Assembly: GCA_001789745.1 (NCBI GenBank)
Contig: MGAN01000004.1
Location: forward strand, 1 to 64,000
Source of the DNA: Candidatus Roizmanbacteria bacterium RIFCSPLOWO2_01_FULL_40_13
Lineage (GTDB): Bacteria; Patescibacteriota; Microgenomatia; UBA1406; GWC2-37-13
Reading direction: 5' to 3'
Length of the DNA stretch: 64,000 nt
Part shown: piece after piece, positions 8,237 through 17,721 of the stretch
How the letters are laid out: every line of letters starts with the position of its first letter
Position numbering within the stretch: position 1 is the stretch's first letter
Translations under genes and position numbers: made by a program
Notes under the pieces: model-generated
Seen by the model: the letters and a program-made list of their open reading frames with translations, nothing else
The model's database searches: none
What the model was told of the DNA's origin: nothing

Positions 8237-11128
8237 CTATTTCAATTCAAAAGCAGCTACATCGCTCTTGTGATTTTTTAAGAAGTAATTACTATTGGAT
8301 CGTAGATTGGTCAGGCCGCTTTGGATTTTGGCGTAGATACCGTGTCGGGTGTTATAGATAATTGAATTTGAGTCGAGCATATTGCCGTCTGCCTTGCCCG
8401 AAAAGTAAATCCCCACCTCATTTTGCTCCAGTTTATTATTGGTGGCCTGATTTTTGGCGGTTTTTACGTACATCCCTACCTGATTAAATGACAACTTGTT
8501 ATTATCAATTACATTATCGCTTGCTTCCTCATTAAGATAGATTCCGTATTGGGAGTTTTCCTTAATTTCGTTTTTTGTGATGACATTCTCTTTTGACTTT
8601 TTATCGGCCAGAATCCCTCTTCGATTTTTATTGATCATATTATTACTGATGGTGTTTTTACCGGAATTGTCAATGCTTATTCCGTCATGGTTAGCATAAA
8701 TATTGTTGTTCACAATCAAATTATTGTTTGATAATTCGTGAAGCATTATTCCGTGCAGTTTATTGTTGTAGGATTGATTATTTCTGATAGTAAAATCCGT
8801 GCAACGCTTGGAAAGAATCAGGCCGTGCGTACCGTTGCTGTAAAATTTATTATTCTCTACCAAAAATCCCGTTGAATCATCATGAGGATCCAAACCATAC
8901 CGTACGTTGTTGTAAAATTCATTATCTCTCCAGGTCATGCCGGTTGCACCATAGGTATAAGCGCCAAAATAATTGTCATGGAATTTGCTGTTGATTATCT
9001 CACCGGTCAAAAGATAAATTCCCAATTTGCCTGTACTCATTCTCCAGGATATTCCGTAAGAAGAATAAGGTAAATCTTTGGATCGTGCGAATCCAAGATA
9101 GGCAATTTCAGAGTCTGTCACATCCATCCTGGCATTATCTTTAACCAGAAGATAACTTCTCCCGTCCTCCAAATTCTTATCATAGTCGGCTGCGGTCTCA
9201 TCCCAACTGGTGATCTTAACCCCGTTTATTATCACGTCCGCATTTGAACCTCTTATCGAAACATAGCCTTTATTTGAGCTTGCCATCTTCAACCATTTAA
9301 CTTCATCTTTGTCAAGGAACAAAGTCGTGCCGGAGCGAAGTAGGATATTGGCACGCAACAACCAAACCTTAGGTTCCGTCTCCTGCAATAATTCTGAACC
9401 AAGCAGGGCGGAGATCTGACTTAAATTTGTCCCATAACCTCTACCCTCAACCACAATCTGATTGACATCAGGCACGTAGTAGATACGCAGATAATCATCA
9501 TAGATTCTTTGATAATTGAACTGGTAGCTTGGCGTAAGATTTAAGTCATGTGGAGGTACGGTAAGCAGTGTACCTGGCTTCATCCTATTCCAGTTGGTGA
9601 TCTTACTGACATTGGCATAAAGCAGATTATATACATTAACCCCGTATTGAGCGGCAACTCCGGCTAAAGAGTCGGTCTCTTGAAAAATATGGCCTTTAGT
9701 CAATTTTGTTTGTGGATCGGCTGCCGCTACCCCCAGGACATCGCTTTTATTGGACAGCGCTAAAGTTGATGATGTAGGTAATGTCCTTGCTACCAGGCTT
9801 GCCTGATTTTCCCTCGGGAGCAAAAAATTAGTGAATTTATTATAGATCACTCCTGATGCCACAACGCCAATCAGTATGATAGAAAACATATGCCCCCTGG
9901 CTAAACTATATAGTTTTCTCTGCGGCAATCGCGACTCATCCCAGCGGGTGATCCAACCCTGGACATTGACGCTAAACAGCGAGTATATCCTGATATAGGC
10001 CGACACAAAGGTAAAAACTATAAATATTGGCAGCATCCAGATATCGGCGGGGTGTTTTCGTAAGTGGGGATACATCTTAACCAGGCGGCTGATATGCCAC
10101 CAGACAAATATAACCCCAACCGGAATCCACAGTCCTAAAACCAAAGCTACAGAAAAATAAATTGGACTGATCAAGAGTGTAAAAGGCTGTATCGCTCTAT
10201 CAATCAGATAGATTGTAAATATTCTGTGTCTCAAAACCCATGGCTCGATAAATAAAGCCCGCAGGTCATTCCTCCAGCTGTTTCTGGTCCAACGCACCTG
10301 CTGTTTGAGAAATGTCAAAATATCCCTAACTCCCGTGGTATAAACTTGAGAATTGCTTTGATAAGTTGTTTTCCAGCCTTCTGCTTCGATGAGATAGGTT
10401 AACCTTTTATCCTCACCGCTTATCACTTTTTCACCCATAAAAACTTCGCCAACCATCCTGTCTAAAATCGGCATGAGCGCTTTGCTTCTATAGAACGCTG
10501 TTCTTCCGGATAGACAGACCAGCACATCTCCTGAAGCCGCCAGAAAGGGAATGTCGTCCCAATATCTCTGCTCAAGTCGGATGCTGAATAGTTTTTGAGC
10601 GATTGTCTTAGGTTTTTCTACCGACTGTCGGGTAGCCACGCCGCCGATTTTTCTATCGTTGAATGGACCGAGCGCATTTTTCAGCGTATCGCCGGCCCAG
10701 ATAGTATCGCTGTCAACTAAGGCCATAATTTCGCTCTTGGAAGCCCTTATTCCGTCAGCCAAAGCTTCACGCTTTCCCGGAGTTTTGGTGATGATTAGTT
10801 TGGTACCGGGAGTTTTTTTGGCAAAATCTTTAAATATCGAAATACAGTTTTTGTCTGTATGGTCTATGACTGCGATTATTTCATCTGGTTTGTTTCTTTT
10901 CCAAGACTCAATCGCACGGGAAAAAGTATCAGGATCCTCATTATAAACCGGGGTAACAACCGAAACCGAAGTTTCAAATCCGGGTCTTTTGGCTTTATAA
11001 AAAAGTCCGGTCGTTTTTTTGGCTATCCAAACACTCCAACGCCAAAATCCAATCAGCCCCAATGGAAGAAGAAACGGGTATAGATCTAAATACCTTGCTA
11101 GATAAAAATAAAAGTCGTTATTCAACAT
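8237..11128 (-). CDS. Processive GT2 synthase - LysM - AlgG-like C5-epimerase beta-helix fusion
   Basis: GT2: VTPVYNED, DSD, SGED, QQVRW and TMs; LysM-like GHIFQETDSLAGVAAQYGVNVYNLLYAN...GTLLTVPP; C-terminal PbH1 repeats with NNVRYGLDPHDDSTGFLVENN. Confidence 0.83.
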   Translation of the reverse strand: MLNNDFYFYLARYLDLYPFLLPLGLIGFWRWSVWIAKKTTGLFYKAKRPGFETSVSVVTPVYNEDPDTFSRAIESWKRNKPDEIIAVIDHTDKNCISIFKDFAKKTPGTKLIITKTPGKREALADGIRASKSEIMALVDSDTIWAGDTLKNALGPFNDRKIGGVATRQSVEKPKTIAQKLFSIRLEQRYWDDIPFLAASGDVLVCLSGRTAFYRSKALMPILDRMVGEVFMGEKVISGEDKRLTYLIEAEGWKTTYQSNSQVYTTGVRDILTFLKQQVRWTRNSWRNDLRALFIEPWVLRHRIFTIYLIDRAIQPFTLLISPIYFSVALVLGLWIPVGVIFVWWHISRLVKMYPHLRKHPADIWMLPIFIVFTFVSAYIRIYSLFSVNVQGWITRWDESRLPQRKLYSLARGHMFSIILIGVVASGVIYNKFTNFLLPRENQASLVARTLPTSSTLALSNKSDVLGVAAADPQTKLTKGHIFQETDSLAGVAAQYGVNVYNLLYANVSKITNWNRMKPGTLLTVPPHDLNLTPSYQFNYQRIYDDYLRIYYVPDVNQIVVEGRGYGTNLSQISALLGSELLQETEPKVWLLRANILLRSGTTLFLDKDEVKWLKMASSNKGYVSIRGSNADVIINGVKITSWDETAADYDKNLEDGRSYLLVKDNARMDVTDSEIAYLGFARSKDLPYSSYGISWRMSTGKLGIYLLTGEIINSKFHDNYFGAYTYGATGMTWRDNEFYNNVRYGLDPHDDSTGFLVENNKFYSNGTHGLILSKRCTDFTIRNNQSYNNKLHGIMLHELSNNNLIVNNNIYANHDGISIDNSGKNTISNNMINKNRRGILADKKSKENVITKNEIKENSQYGIYLNEEASDNVIDNNKLSFNQVGMYVKTAKNQATNNKLEQNEVGIYFSGKADGNMLDSNSIIYNTRHGIYAKIQSGLTNLRSNSNYFLKNHKSDVAAFELK

Positions 11129-11134
11129 TTGCTG

Positions 11135-12040
11135 TTATAAATTTGCTCCAATCACTTTATGTATGGCCAATCCATTGCCGTTGGCGATTGACTCGTTGAT
11201 TTTTATGATCGTCTTAAGGAGCGGCGCGTCTGCTCCGCTATTTCTGGTAAAGCGGTAAAAAGCTTTTGTATCTTTGGGCAGGCAATTCCCGGAAAAAGGA
11301 CCAAGATCTCTTATCCCGTAGCTGGAATTCCACATCCCTTCGGCCGAAAGAGCCGTAATTTCGAAGATTTTATTCATCCTTAACCCCGACTTCTTACCGA
11401 TTTCTCTCATCTCATTAAAAAAGGTAATTTTTGCGGAGTTGAAAAGATTGTGGACATATTTCTGGAATTCTGCCTCCTCAAGGCTGCTTCTGTAAATGGG
11501 AGACTTGAATTTTTTGTAAACCCCTTCCAGCATATCACCGGACTTTTTATCATATTCCCCGATCAGAATCACCCAAGGGTTAAGCGCGTCATCATAAGCT
11601 GTTTTTTCACGCAGGTATTCCGGGTTCATGCAAAGACCAAAGTCGTGACCCAACTTCCAGCCTGAATGTTTTTCTATGAGAGGCGCGACTATTTTCCTGT
11701 TGGTTCCCGGTGGAACGGTGCTTTTGACGACCACCAGATGGTATTTTTTTTTGGCTTTAGCAAGCCTTTGGCCAAGACCTGCTGAAGCCGACTTAATTGG
11801 TCCAAAATCTATCTGGCCGTCAACCGTGGGAGTAGGCACTGTCAGCATGCTGATATCAAAATCATACCCTCCGTCAAAAAGTTCATCTCTTTTATATGCC
11901 AAGTAGCCTTCTTTTCTTAGACGTGCCGTTTTCATCGGATTTCCGCCTAGAAAAGACGTGCTAAACCCCAGTCTGGCGAAAACTTTGCCCGTAGCCTGCC
12001 CAACAACACCTGGACCTATAATACATATTTTATATTTCAT
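11135..12040 (-). CDS. UDP-glucose/GDP-mannose dehydrogenase family, lacks canonical C-terminal domain
   Basis: GPGVVGQATG Rossmann motif, STVPPGT, catalytic GNCLPKDTKAF; only 301 aa. Confidence 0.82.
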   Translation of the reverse strand: MKYKICIIGPGVVGQATGKVFARLGFSTSFLGGNPMKTARLRKEGYLAYKRDELFDGGYDFDISMLTVPTPTVDGQIDFGPIKSASAGLGQRLAKAKKKYHLVVVKSTVPPGTNRKIVAPLIEKHSGWKLGHDFGLCMNPEYLREKTAYDDALNPWVILIGEYDKKSGDMLEGVYKKFKSPIYRSSLEEAEFQKYVHNLFNSAKITFFNEMREIGKKSGLRMNKIFEITALSAEGMWNSSYGIRDLGPFSGNCLPKDTKAFYRFTRNSGADAPLLKTIIKINESIANGNGLAIHKVIGANL

Positions 12041-12131
12041 AAAGTTTGATGTTGAATTATAAATAACAAAAATACAAAATACAATATATCATAGTATATT
12101 AATTACTATGGATGAGACTTAATTATTTCAT

Positions 12132-12215
12132 TGTTATTTTCGAGAGAGCGAAGCGGATCGAGGAATCCGTATCAATCGCCGCTGTTGGAGATTTCTCGAC
12201 AAGCTCGAAATGACA
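12132..12215. repeat. Interspersed palindromic element (TGTYAT...ATGACA type)
   Basis: TGTTATTTTCGAGAGAGCGAAGC...GCTCGAAATGACA. Confidence 0.6.
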
Positions 12216-12313
12216 TTTATGCCCCGGTCACATTAATCATTATAAAAATGTGGGTTGACTTGGATTGTGATTTATGCCACAATGAAATTACATATAAGTT
12301 TTACTATAAACAT

Positions 12314-12724
12314 ATGAAAAGTTTATCCTTTTTAATAATATTATTGCTTATTTCTTTGTGGTTATTCATACCTAAGTCAATATCTGCCGCCCAATGTCTT
12401 GCAACTAAGCCTGATCATGCGCCCGACCTCTTCCAAATCGATATCAACAAAGGCTCGGCAACACTATATTTTACTCCGGTCAACAACGCCGTAACCAACT
12501 ATACTATAGTCTATGGGCTGTCACGTGGGGACGAACGCTGGGGAATATCCTTTCCTTATGGCGTTTATCACGGAGTAATCAACTATACTGTAAATCATCT
12601 GTCACCTAATACAAGGTATTACTTCAGAGTTAGGGCTGACAACGGTTGTCGTCAGGGATTTTGGTCAGATACTCTGTCGGCCCGAACAAACTGGCACTTC
12701 AAGATGTATACGAGAGTGAAGTAA
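12314..12724 (+). CDS. Secreted fibronectin type III-like protein
   Basis: Signal peptide; LYFTPVNNAVTNYTIVYG...NHLSPNTRYYFRVRADNGC. Confidence 0.65.
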   Translation: MKSLSFLIILLLISLWLFIPKSISAAQCLATKPDHAPDLFQIDINKGSATLYFTPVNNAVTNYTIVYGLSRGDERWGISFPYGVYHGVINYTVNHLSPNTRYYFRVRADNGCRQGFWSDTLSARTNWHFKMYTRVK

Positions 12725-12789
12725 TACTACCTATACTACAAACGTTCACAAATAAATAAATGATTTGGGTATTCATTTGTAGTATTTGA

Positions 12790-14073
12790 TTATTTATTTG
12801 CTGGATTTATTTGTATTATTTGTCGGATTTGCTTATTTGTAGTATTCAAAAAGTCAACTACCCTCCTCCACCAATTATAGATCGGATTTTCGCTTGATAC
12901 GCTCAATACTACGTCCCGCTTAATATCTTTTTCCTTTGCTGCCCTAACCGGAAAATTAACCGATACGAATCCTTTTTTGCTGAAAGTCAAGGATTCTTCA
13001 TTGATTATCGGTATTGCGTAAATTCCGTTTTTAACAAGAAATCCGATATCGGTCATTTTTAAATTAACGTCCTTTATTAAATTTCCCTTGGAGTCGATTA
13101 TTCTCCCGTAGACATTGACCGGATTATAATACTTCTCCAAAGCAGACGCAGCCAACCGCGGTGAATTATCATTTTCCCAAAGCCTGGTACTGCTGGCGTT
13201 ATAGGTCCAATAATTGACAGCTATTACTTTGCCCGTTTTAATCGTTCTGTCAAGCGCCTCATCTATCCATGACGCCTGTTGTTCTTCGCTCAAATCACCG
13301 TGTATGTCCGGAATCGGAGCACCAAACTCTCCCAATACAATTTTACCTCCGCTTTGCTCTGCCAGTTCAACAATGTCATTTTCCAGTTTTTCCGGTGTGC
13401 TGACATAATGATCGATCGTCACTGCGCCGTCCAATTTTTCGGTCGTTTCCCTATCCATAATCAATCTGGCAACGTCTCCGTTCATCGAATAAAAATTAGC
13501 TTTTACTTTTTTACCAGTCTGATCAAATCCCTCTTTTACTGCTTTGTATTCTGCCGCAATAAAATTTCGAAATCCCTCAATATCCCTTGTTTTTCTGGGG
13601 TCTCCGGGACCTCCGTTTTCACATTCGGGGCAGGACGTAAAGACATCCCCGTCTTCAAACAAATCGGGATTGCTGAGAATAAAATTTTGAATTTTGCCTA
13701 TATGAGTGCTTCTGTCAATTCTCGGATAGTCAAACCACTCTTCCCAGCCGGCGAGATTGCCGCGGAACCAGACTTTGAGTTTGTATTTTCTGGCTGCCGT
13801 AACCCATCTTTTAAGATACGGTAAAAATTCATCTTCATAAGGAGTGCCAAGCGAAACATGGGTCGCTCCTGTAGCCGCAATATTTTTAACCTGGGTTTCA
13901 ATTTCTTGATTAAATGTGTTATCTTTTAATTTTTCTCTGGCCAAATCCCGCGAATACTTCATCGTATCGACAGACTGAACCTGGAAAAAACGCTCACGGG
14001 AGTGTACCGGCGAAGTAAAGATTAGAAACAAACTTATCGTAATAACTAGTTTTTTAAGCATAATCTTCTTCAA
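12790..14073 (-). CDS. Secreted TIM-barrel glycoside hydrolase-like protein
   Basis: Signal peptide; KVWFRGNLAGWEEW, VTIDHY, IVLGEFGAP, VNYWTYNASSTRLW. Confidence 0.65.
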   Translation of the reverse strand: MKKIMLKKLVITISLFLIFTSPVHSRERFFQVQSVDTMKYSRDLAREKLKDNTFNQEIETQVKNIAATGATHVSLGTPYEDEFLPYLKRWVTAARKYKLKVWFRGNLAGWEEWFDYPRIDRSTHIGKIQNFILSNPDLFEDGDVFTSCPECENGGPGDPRKTRDIEGFRNFIAAEYKAVKEGFDQTGKKVKANFYSMNGDVARLIMDRETTEKLDGAVTIDHYVSTPEKLENDIVELAEQSGGKIVLGEFGAPIPDIHGDLSEEQQASWIDEALDRTIKTGKVIAVNYWTYNASSTRLWENDNSPRLAASALEKYYNPVNVYGRIIDSKGNLIKDVNLKMTDIGFLVKNGIYAIPIINEESLTFSKKGFVSVNFPVRAAKEKDIKRDVVLSVSSENPIYNWWRRVVDFLNTTNKQIRQIIQINPANK

Positions 14074-14078
14074 ACTCG

Positions 14079-14540
14079 AAATTCGAATATCGAAATCCGA
14101 AACAATTTTACAATCTCAAAGTATAAAGTATTAATAGTTTATTCGTTTTTTCTTAGGATGGATCCAAAAATATTCATCAATTCAGTAGTTTCTCGAATTA
14201 AATCTTTAGTTTCTACTTCTAATTTCACATTACTCTTTGTGTCAACTAATTTTAACCAATAACGACTTTCCTTTGCTTCTTTGCGGCAGATTTTAATCCT
14301 CATAAAAAAATCCTTTCTACTTAGAGCTTCATTAGCTTCAATATAATTAGCACCTACGGAACCGGAAGATCTAATTAGTTGTGAGGAATCTTGAATATTA
14401 CCTAAAGTTTTTATTAATTTCTTGACAAATTCTCTAACTCTTTTTGCAAAAACAAAAGTTCTATCTTCTAAATCGTATTGTTTTGAATTTGTAATTTCTG
14501 TCATTCTTATTTGTTTCGAATTTCGGATTTCGTGCTTCTA
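14079..14540 (-). mobile_element. Candidate S23/four-helix-bundle gene unit bounded by CGAAATCCGAAA-type repeats
   Basis: TCGAAATTCGAATATCGAAATCCGAAAC downstream of the gene and GAAGCACGAAATCCGAAATTCGAAAC immediately upstream (coding strand for the latter). Confidence 0.4.
14139..14504 (-). CDS. Four helix bundle protein (23S rRNA intervening-sequence protein family, S23/Avd-like)
   Basis: VFAKRVREFVKKLIKTLGN...QLIRSSGSVGANYIEANEALSRKDFFMRIKICRKEAKESRYWLKL. Confidence 0.85.
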   Translation of the reverse strand: MTEITNSKQYDLEDRTFVFAKRVREFVKKLIKTLGNIQDSSQLIRSSGSVGANYIEANEALSRKDFFMRIKICRKEAKESRYWLKLVDTKSNVKLEVETKDLIRETTELMNIFGSILRKNE

Positions 14541-14542
14541 AT

Positions 14543-16129
14543 TTATATCCTACGAAATATTAATATATTAGGCGACGTATAAACTTTTTCAAAATACTTA
14601 AATAGCCTGCTCCGTACGCCGGGCTGGTCATAAATTGCGTCCCAGACCGCATCATCCTTCTGCATAATAATCCATCTGGTATACCTTTCCGGCGCTACCA
14701 AAGACTCTTCCCAATAAGGTTTGGTTCCGATATAAATTACATTTTGCATCGGAATTCCGGTTCTTATAATACTCATCGTCCGGGCGTAATCGTCAACCAG
14801 CACCAGACCGTAATCATATTTCTCATCCATAAAAAGCTCTGCGTCTGGCCTTCTGGCTCTTGACAACCCTTCTACTCCGTCAGCCAAAGTGATGATCTTG
14901 GAAAAGCCGACCAAGTATAGTCCAAATTGCCCGATAAATAAAGCCAAAATTAAAATTTTTGTCCCGGTCTGCTTAGCCTTAAACCAAGCCAGAGCAAAAA
15001 AAAGAGCTATTCCGGGGATCATCAAGGTCCCGTATCTGACATTAAAAAGCCTCCACTCGAAGTCAACCGGGGTAAGATGGGGAATAAAGATCACGGACTG
15101 ACCCATGAACATGGTTACGACGTTGAAGATAAAAGGCACAAGAAGTATTAAGCTTATATGAAATCGGCTTCGATTTTTTTTATCTCCAAAAAAGGCACCC
15201 AAGCCAAAAATCGCAATCACAAAGACAAAAAGTCCGGAGTTGCTCATCGCCGTCACTGCATAATAAGCCAAAGCCAAGGGAAAATTACGGAAAGCCGGAA
15301 GTTCTCCTCGCCTCAGCCACTCCTGCTGTTGGGTGCGGGCGGAGAACTGGCTGTTGATGAAATAAAAAGGGTCGCCCAAAATCAGAAGGTCCCAAACCAT
15401 CCAAAGCAAAACGCCAAAAAAGGCAAGCGTGGCAAAAAGCAGTAATTTACCCTCGGTTTTCTTCCAGTCTTTCCGTCTCCGCAGATATAAAAGTATCATT
15501 GTCAGCGCCTCGAATAAAATCAAAAACCAACCGTCATAACGCGTTAACACTGCGCAAAAACCAAAAAAAGCAGCCATGATCAGCGAACCAGTATCCGCTT
15601 CGTTAAGGATGTATTTGGTAAAAAAGTAGGAGGAGAGGATAAAAAAAGCTATCAAAGGAAGCTCGGTCATCGGGGTAGCCTGAAGATAAAGAATATTAAG
15701 ATTTGAGGCAAATACCAAAAAAGCTATGAATGAAGCGTATTTATTTTTGGTTAAAAGATAAACCAATTTATAAAGAAAGGTCGAGCTGATGATAAAAGCG
15801 GCTCCCGAGACAATCGACCCGGCCAACCCTGTCCTCCATAGTCCGTCAAAATAGACAAATGGTACCATGAGAATATGCGGAATGGGAAGCCAGATTCCCC
15901 CAAGTTGAGCCAAACCGGGAGTTAAGGAGTGAATAACGCGCTTGGCGATATTCAGATGTGACTCCGCGTCCCCATAGGCTACAATCAAATCACGGTAGAA
16001 ATAATAGTTGGTAGCAATTAAAGCCAGTATCCAGGAGATAAAAAATACCAACTTTGGATACGGTAGCCTGTCTATCCAACTCTTAATCCTGTTAACCGTC
16101 TTGACAGAAATCGAAAAGCTGAGATTCAT
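14543..16129 (-). CDS. GT-C type glycosyltransferase (GT39-like), multi-TM
   Basis: YGDAESHLNIAKRVI...; many TMs. Confidence 0.7.
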   Translation of the reverse strand: MNLSFSISVKTVNRIKSWIDRLPYPKLVFFISWILALIATNYYFYRDLIVAYGDAESHLNIAKRVIHSLTPGLAQLGGIWLPIPHILMVPFVYFDGLWRTGLAGSIVSGAAFIISSTFLYKLVYLLTKNKYASFIAFLVFASNLNILYLQATPMTELPLIAFFILSSYFFTKYILNEADTGSLIMAAFFGFCAVLTRYDGWFLILFEALTMILLYLRRRKDWKKTEGKLLLFATLAFFGVLLWMVWDLLILGDPFYFINSQFSARTQQQEWLRRGELPAFRNFPLALAYYAVTAMSNSGLFVFVIAIFGLGAFFGDKKNRSRFHISLILLVPFIFNVVTMFMGQSVIFIPHLTPVDFEWRLFNVRYGTLMIPGIALFFALAWFKAKQTGTKILILALFIGQFGLYLVGFSKIITLADGVEGLSRARRPDAELFMDEKYDYGLVLVDDYARTMSIIRTGIPMQNVIYIGTKPYWEESLVAPERYTRWIIMQKDDAVWDAIYDQPGVRSRLFKYFEKVYTSPNILIFRRI

Positions 16130-17679
16130 ATTTTTTTACTGATTTGTTTTCTATTAAGCAGCGGCACAATAAACAAAAGAATAAATACAATCAAAATGAG
16201 TGGAATATAGATCAGGATAAAATACTGCTGCAGATTTATATGCTTCGACACAAACTCATTGAAGACAAAACTCCCGCTTCTTCCATCCATAAAATAATCC
16301 CAGTTTAGGAAAAATCCGTATTTGATCTTCAGATAAACCGCCTCGACCTTTGGCGGTGTGGCCGTAGTAGTCAATACTCCCAAAAGTGAAATAAAACTGG
16401 AATAACAAAATAGCACAAAAGTTATCAGCTTTGCCCGGATTTTATTGTTATTCCTATCAAGCCAGATGAAAGGAAAAACCGACATTACTGCCATAGCGGG
16501 AATAAGATAGCGCGGGCCAAATGCCCACCCGCCCCAAGGCTCGCTCCAGCTGCTGTACATGAATAAATTTAGCAAAAATACGCTGATCAATATTCCCGCC
16601 TCAAGTCTGTACTTATTGGATTTTCTGTAGATTGTGAATATTCCCAGGATCGCCAGAATCAAAATAGGAGAAAAATAAAAAAGTCCCTTATCTGATGCTA
16701 CTGTTAGAGTGTATAAACCGGTGATGATTCTATTTTCTTGAAATAGATTGGAAAAAGTGCTCTTTTTTTTAATTGTCTCTTCGATTGTCTGTTTTGTGGG
16801 AGGCTGTACTGCTTGGTCTTGAACCTTGGATGAGTCGTACCTTTTCAAAAACTGCGCCAGCACTGTAGGGCTGCCGAAATTTACTTTATTGTAGTAAAGG
16901 TGCACTCCTACCAAAGCAAAAAAAACCAGGATTCCTAAATATGCATTAAAGTTGAAAATTATATTTAGTTTCTTTTTAGCGTTATAAATTTTGAGCGATT
17001 TCAGGAAAAGATATAAGAATACCGGAATCAGCAAAAGAACACTGGGATAGTCTAGCCAGATGCTTAGTCCCATCACGGTCCAAGGCACTATAGTCCAAAG
17101 CCACTTTTGCATATTTAGTGCATATTTCCAGACGGAATAATACGAGATCAAAATCAAAAGTACGGTCAGATGATGCTGGTACAAGCTGGCGGCAAAGCTC
17201 CAGGAAGTCGTTGCAAAGCCAAAGACCATCGCTGACAAAATGGCATAACCTATGCTCAACCTAAAAATATTTTTTGCGATAAGGTAGATCAAGACTAAAT
17301 TTAGAATAGCAAACATCGTCATCCCTGCGTAAGTTGAAAGTTGAGCTAGGTGATATTCTTTGGCCAGCAGGTAGAACGGCATCGCAACCAGTGATACGCC
17401 GGGAGGAAAAATTATAAAATATTTTTCACCTGAAAAGACGGTGTCGGGTGAAGCGAAATTTGCCAGATCTTGAGTCAATTCAAAACTTCCTCTTTCGACT
17501 AAAGAAACCAAAAGCGCATAAGGCGCGCGCTCGTGAGAAGACTCAAAAGGACCTGTTGCTTTGGATAACTTGGTCATTCCCTTATCGACCAAGGGATTGC
17601 CAATTTCACCTCTTAACGCGGAAGTATAAAGTAATAAGCCAATAAAAATTACAAAAACTATCGCAAAAAAATTTTTCAC
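16126..17679 (-). CDS. Multi-TM GT39-like membrane protein
   Basis: Multiple TMs, PWGGWAFGPRYLIPAM; overlaps the neighbouring start. Confidence 0.6.
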   Translation of the reverse strand: MKNFFAIVFVIFIGLLLYTSALRGEIGNPLVDKGMTKLSKATGPFESSHERAPYALLVSLVERGSFELTQDLANFASPDTVFSGEKYFIIFPPGVSLVAMPFYLLAKEYHLAQLSTYAGMTMFAILNLVLIYLIAKNIFRLSIGYAILSAMVFGFATTSWSFAASLYQHHLTVLLILISYYSVWKYALNMQKWLWTIVPWTVMGLSIWLDYPSVLLLIPVFLYLFLKSLKIYNAKKKLNIIFNFNAYLGILVFFALVGVHLYYNKVNFGSPTVLAQFLKRYDSSKVQDQAVQPPTKQTIEETIKKKSTFSNLFQENRIITGLYTLTVASDKGLFYFSPILILAILGIFTIYRKSNKYRLEAGILISVFLLNLFMYSSWSEPWGGWAFGPRYLIPAMAVMSVFPFIWLDRNNNKIRAKLITFVLFCYSSFISLLGVLTTTATPPKVEAVYLKIKYGFFLNWDYFMDGRSGSFVFNEFVSKHINLQQYFILIYIPLILIVFILLFIVPLLNRKQISKKI

Positions 17680-17721
17680 TTTTAATATACGGGGAAATTG
17701 GTTTTATTTTTAGACATTGTG

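Noticed and set aside
14139-14504. Diversity-generating retroelement (Avd-like protein)
   Set aside because: No reverse transcriptase and no template/variable repeat pair seen nearby; called as a stand-alone S23 gene.
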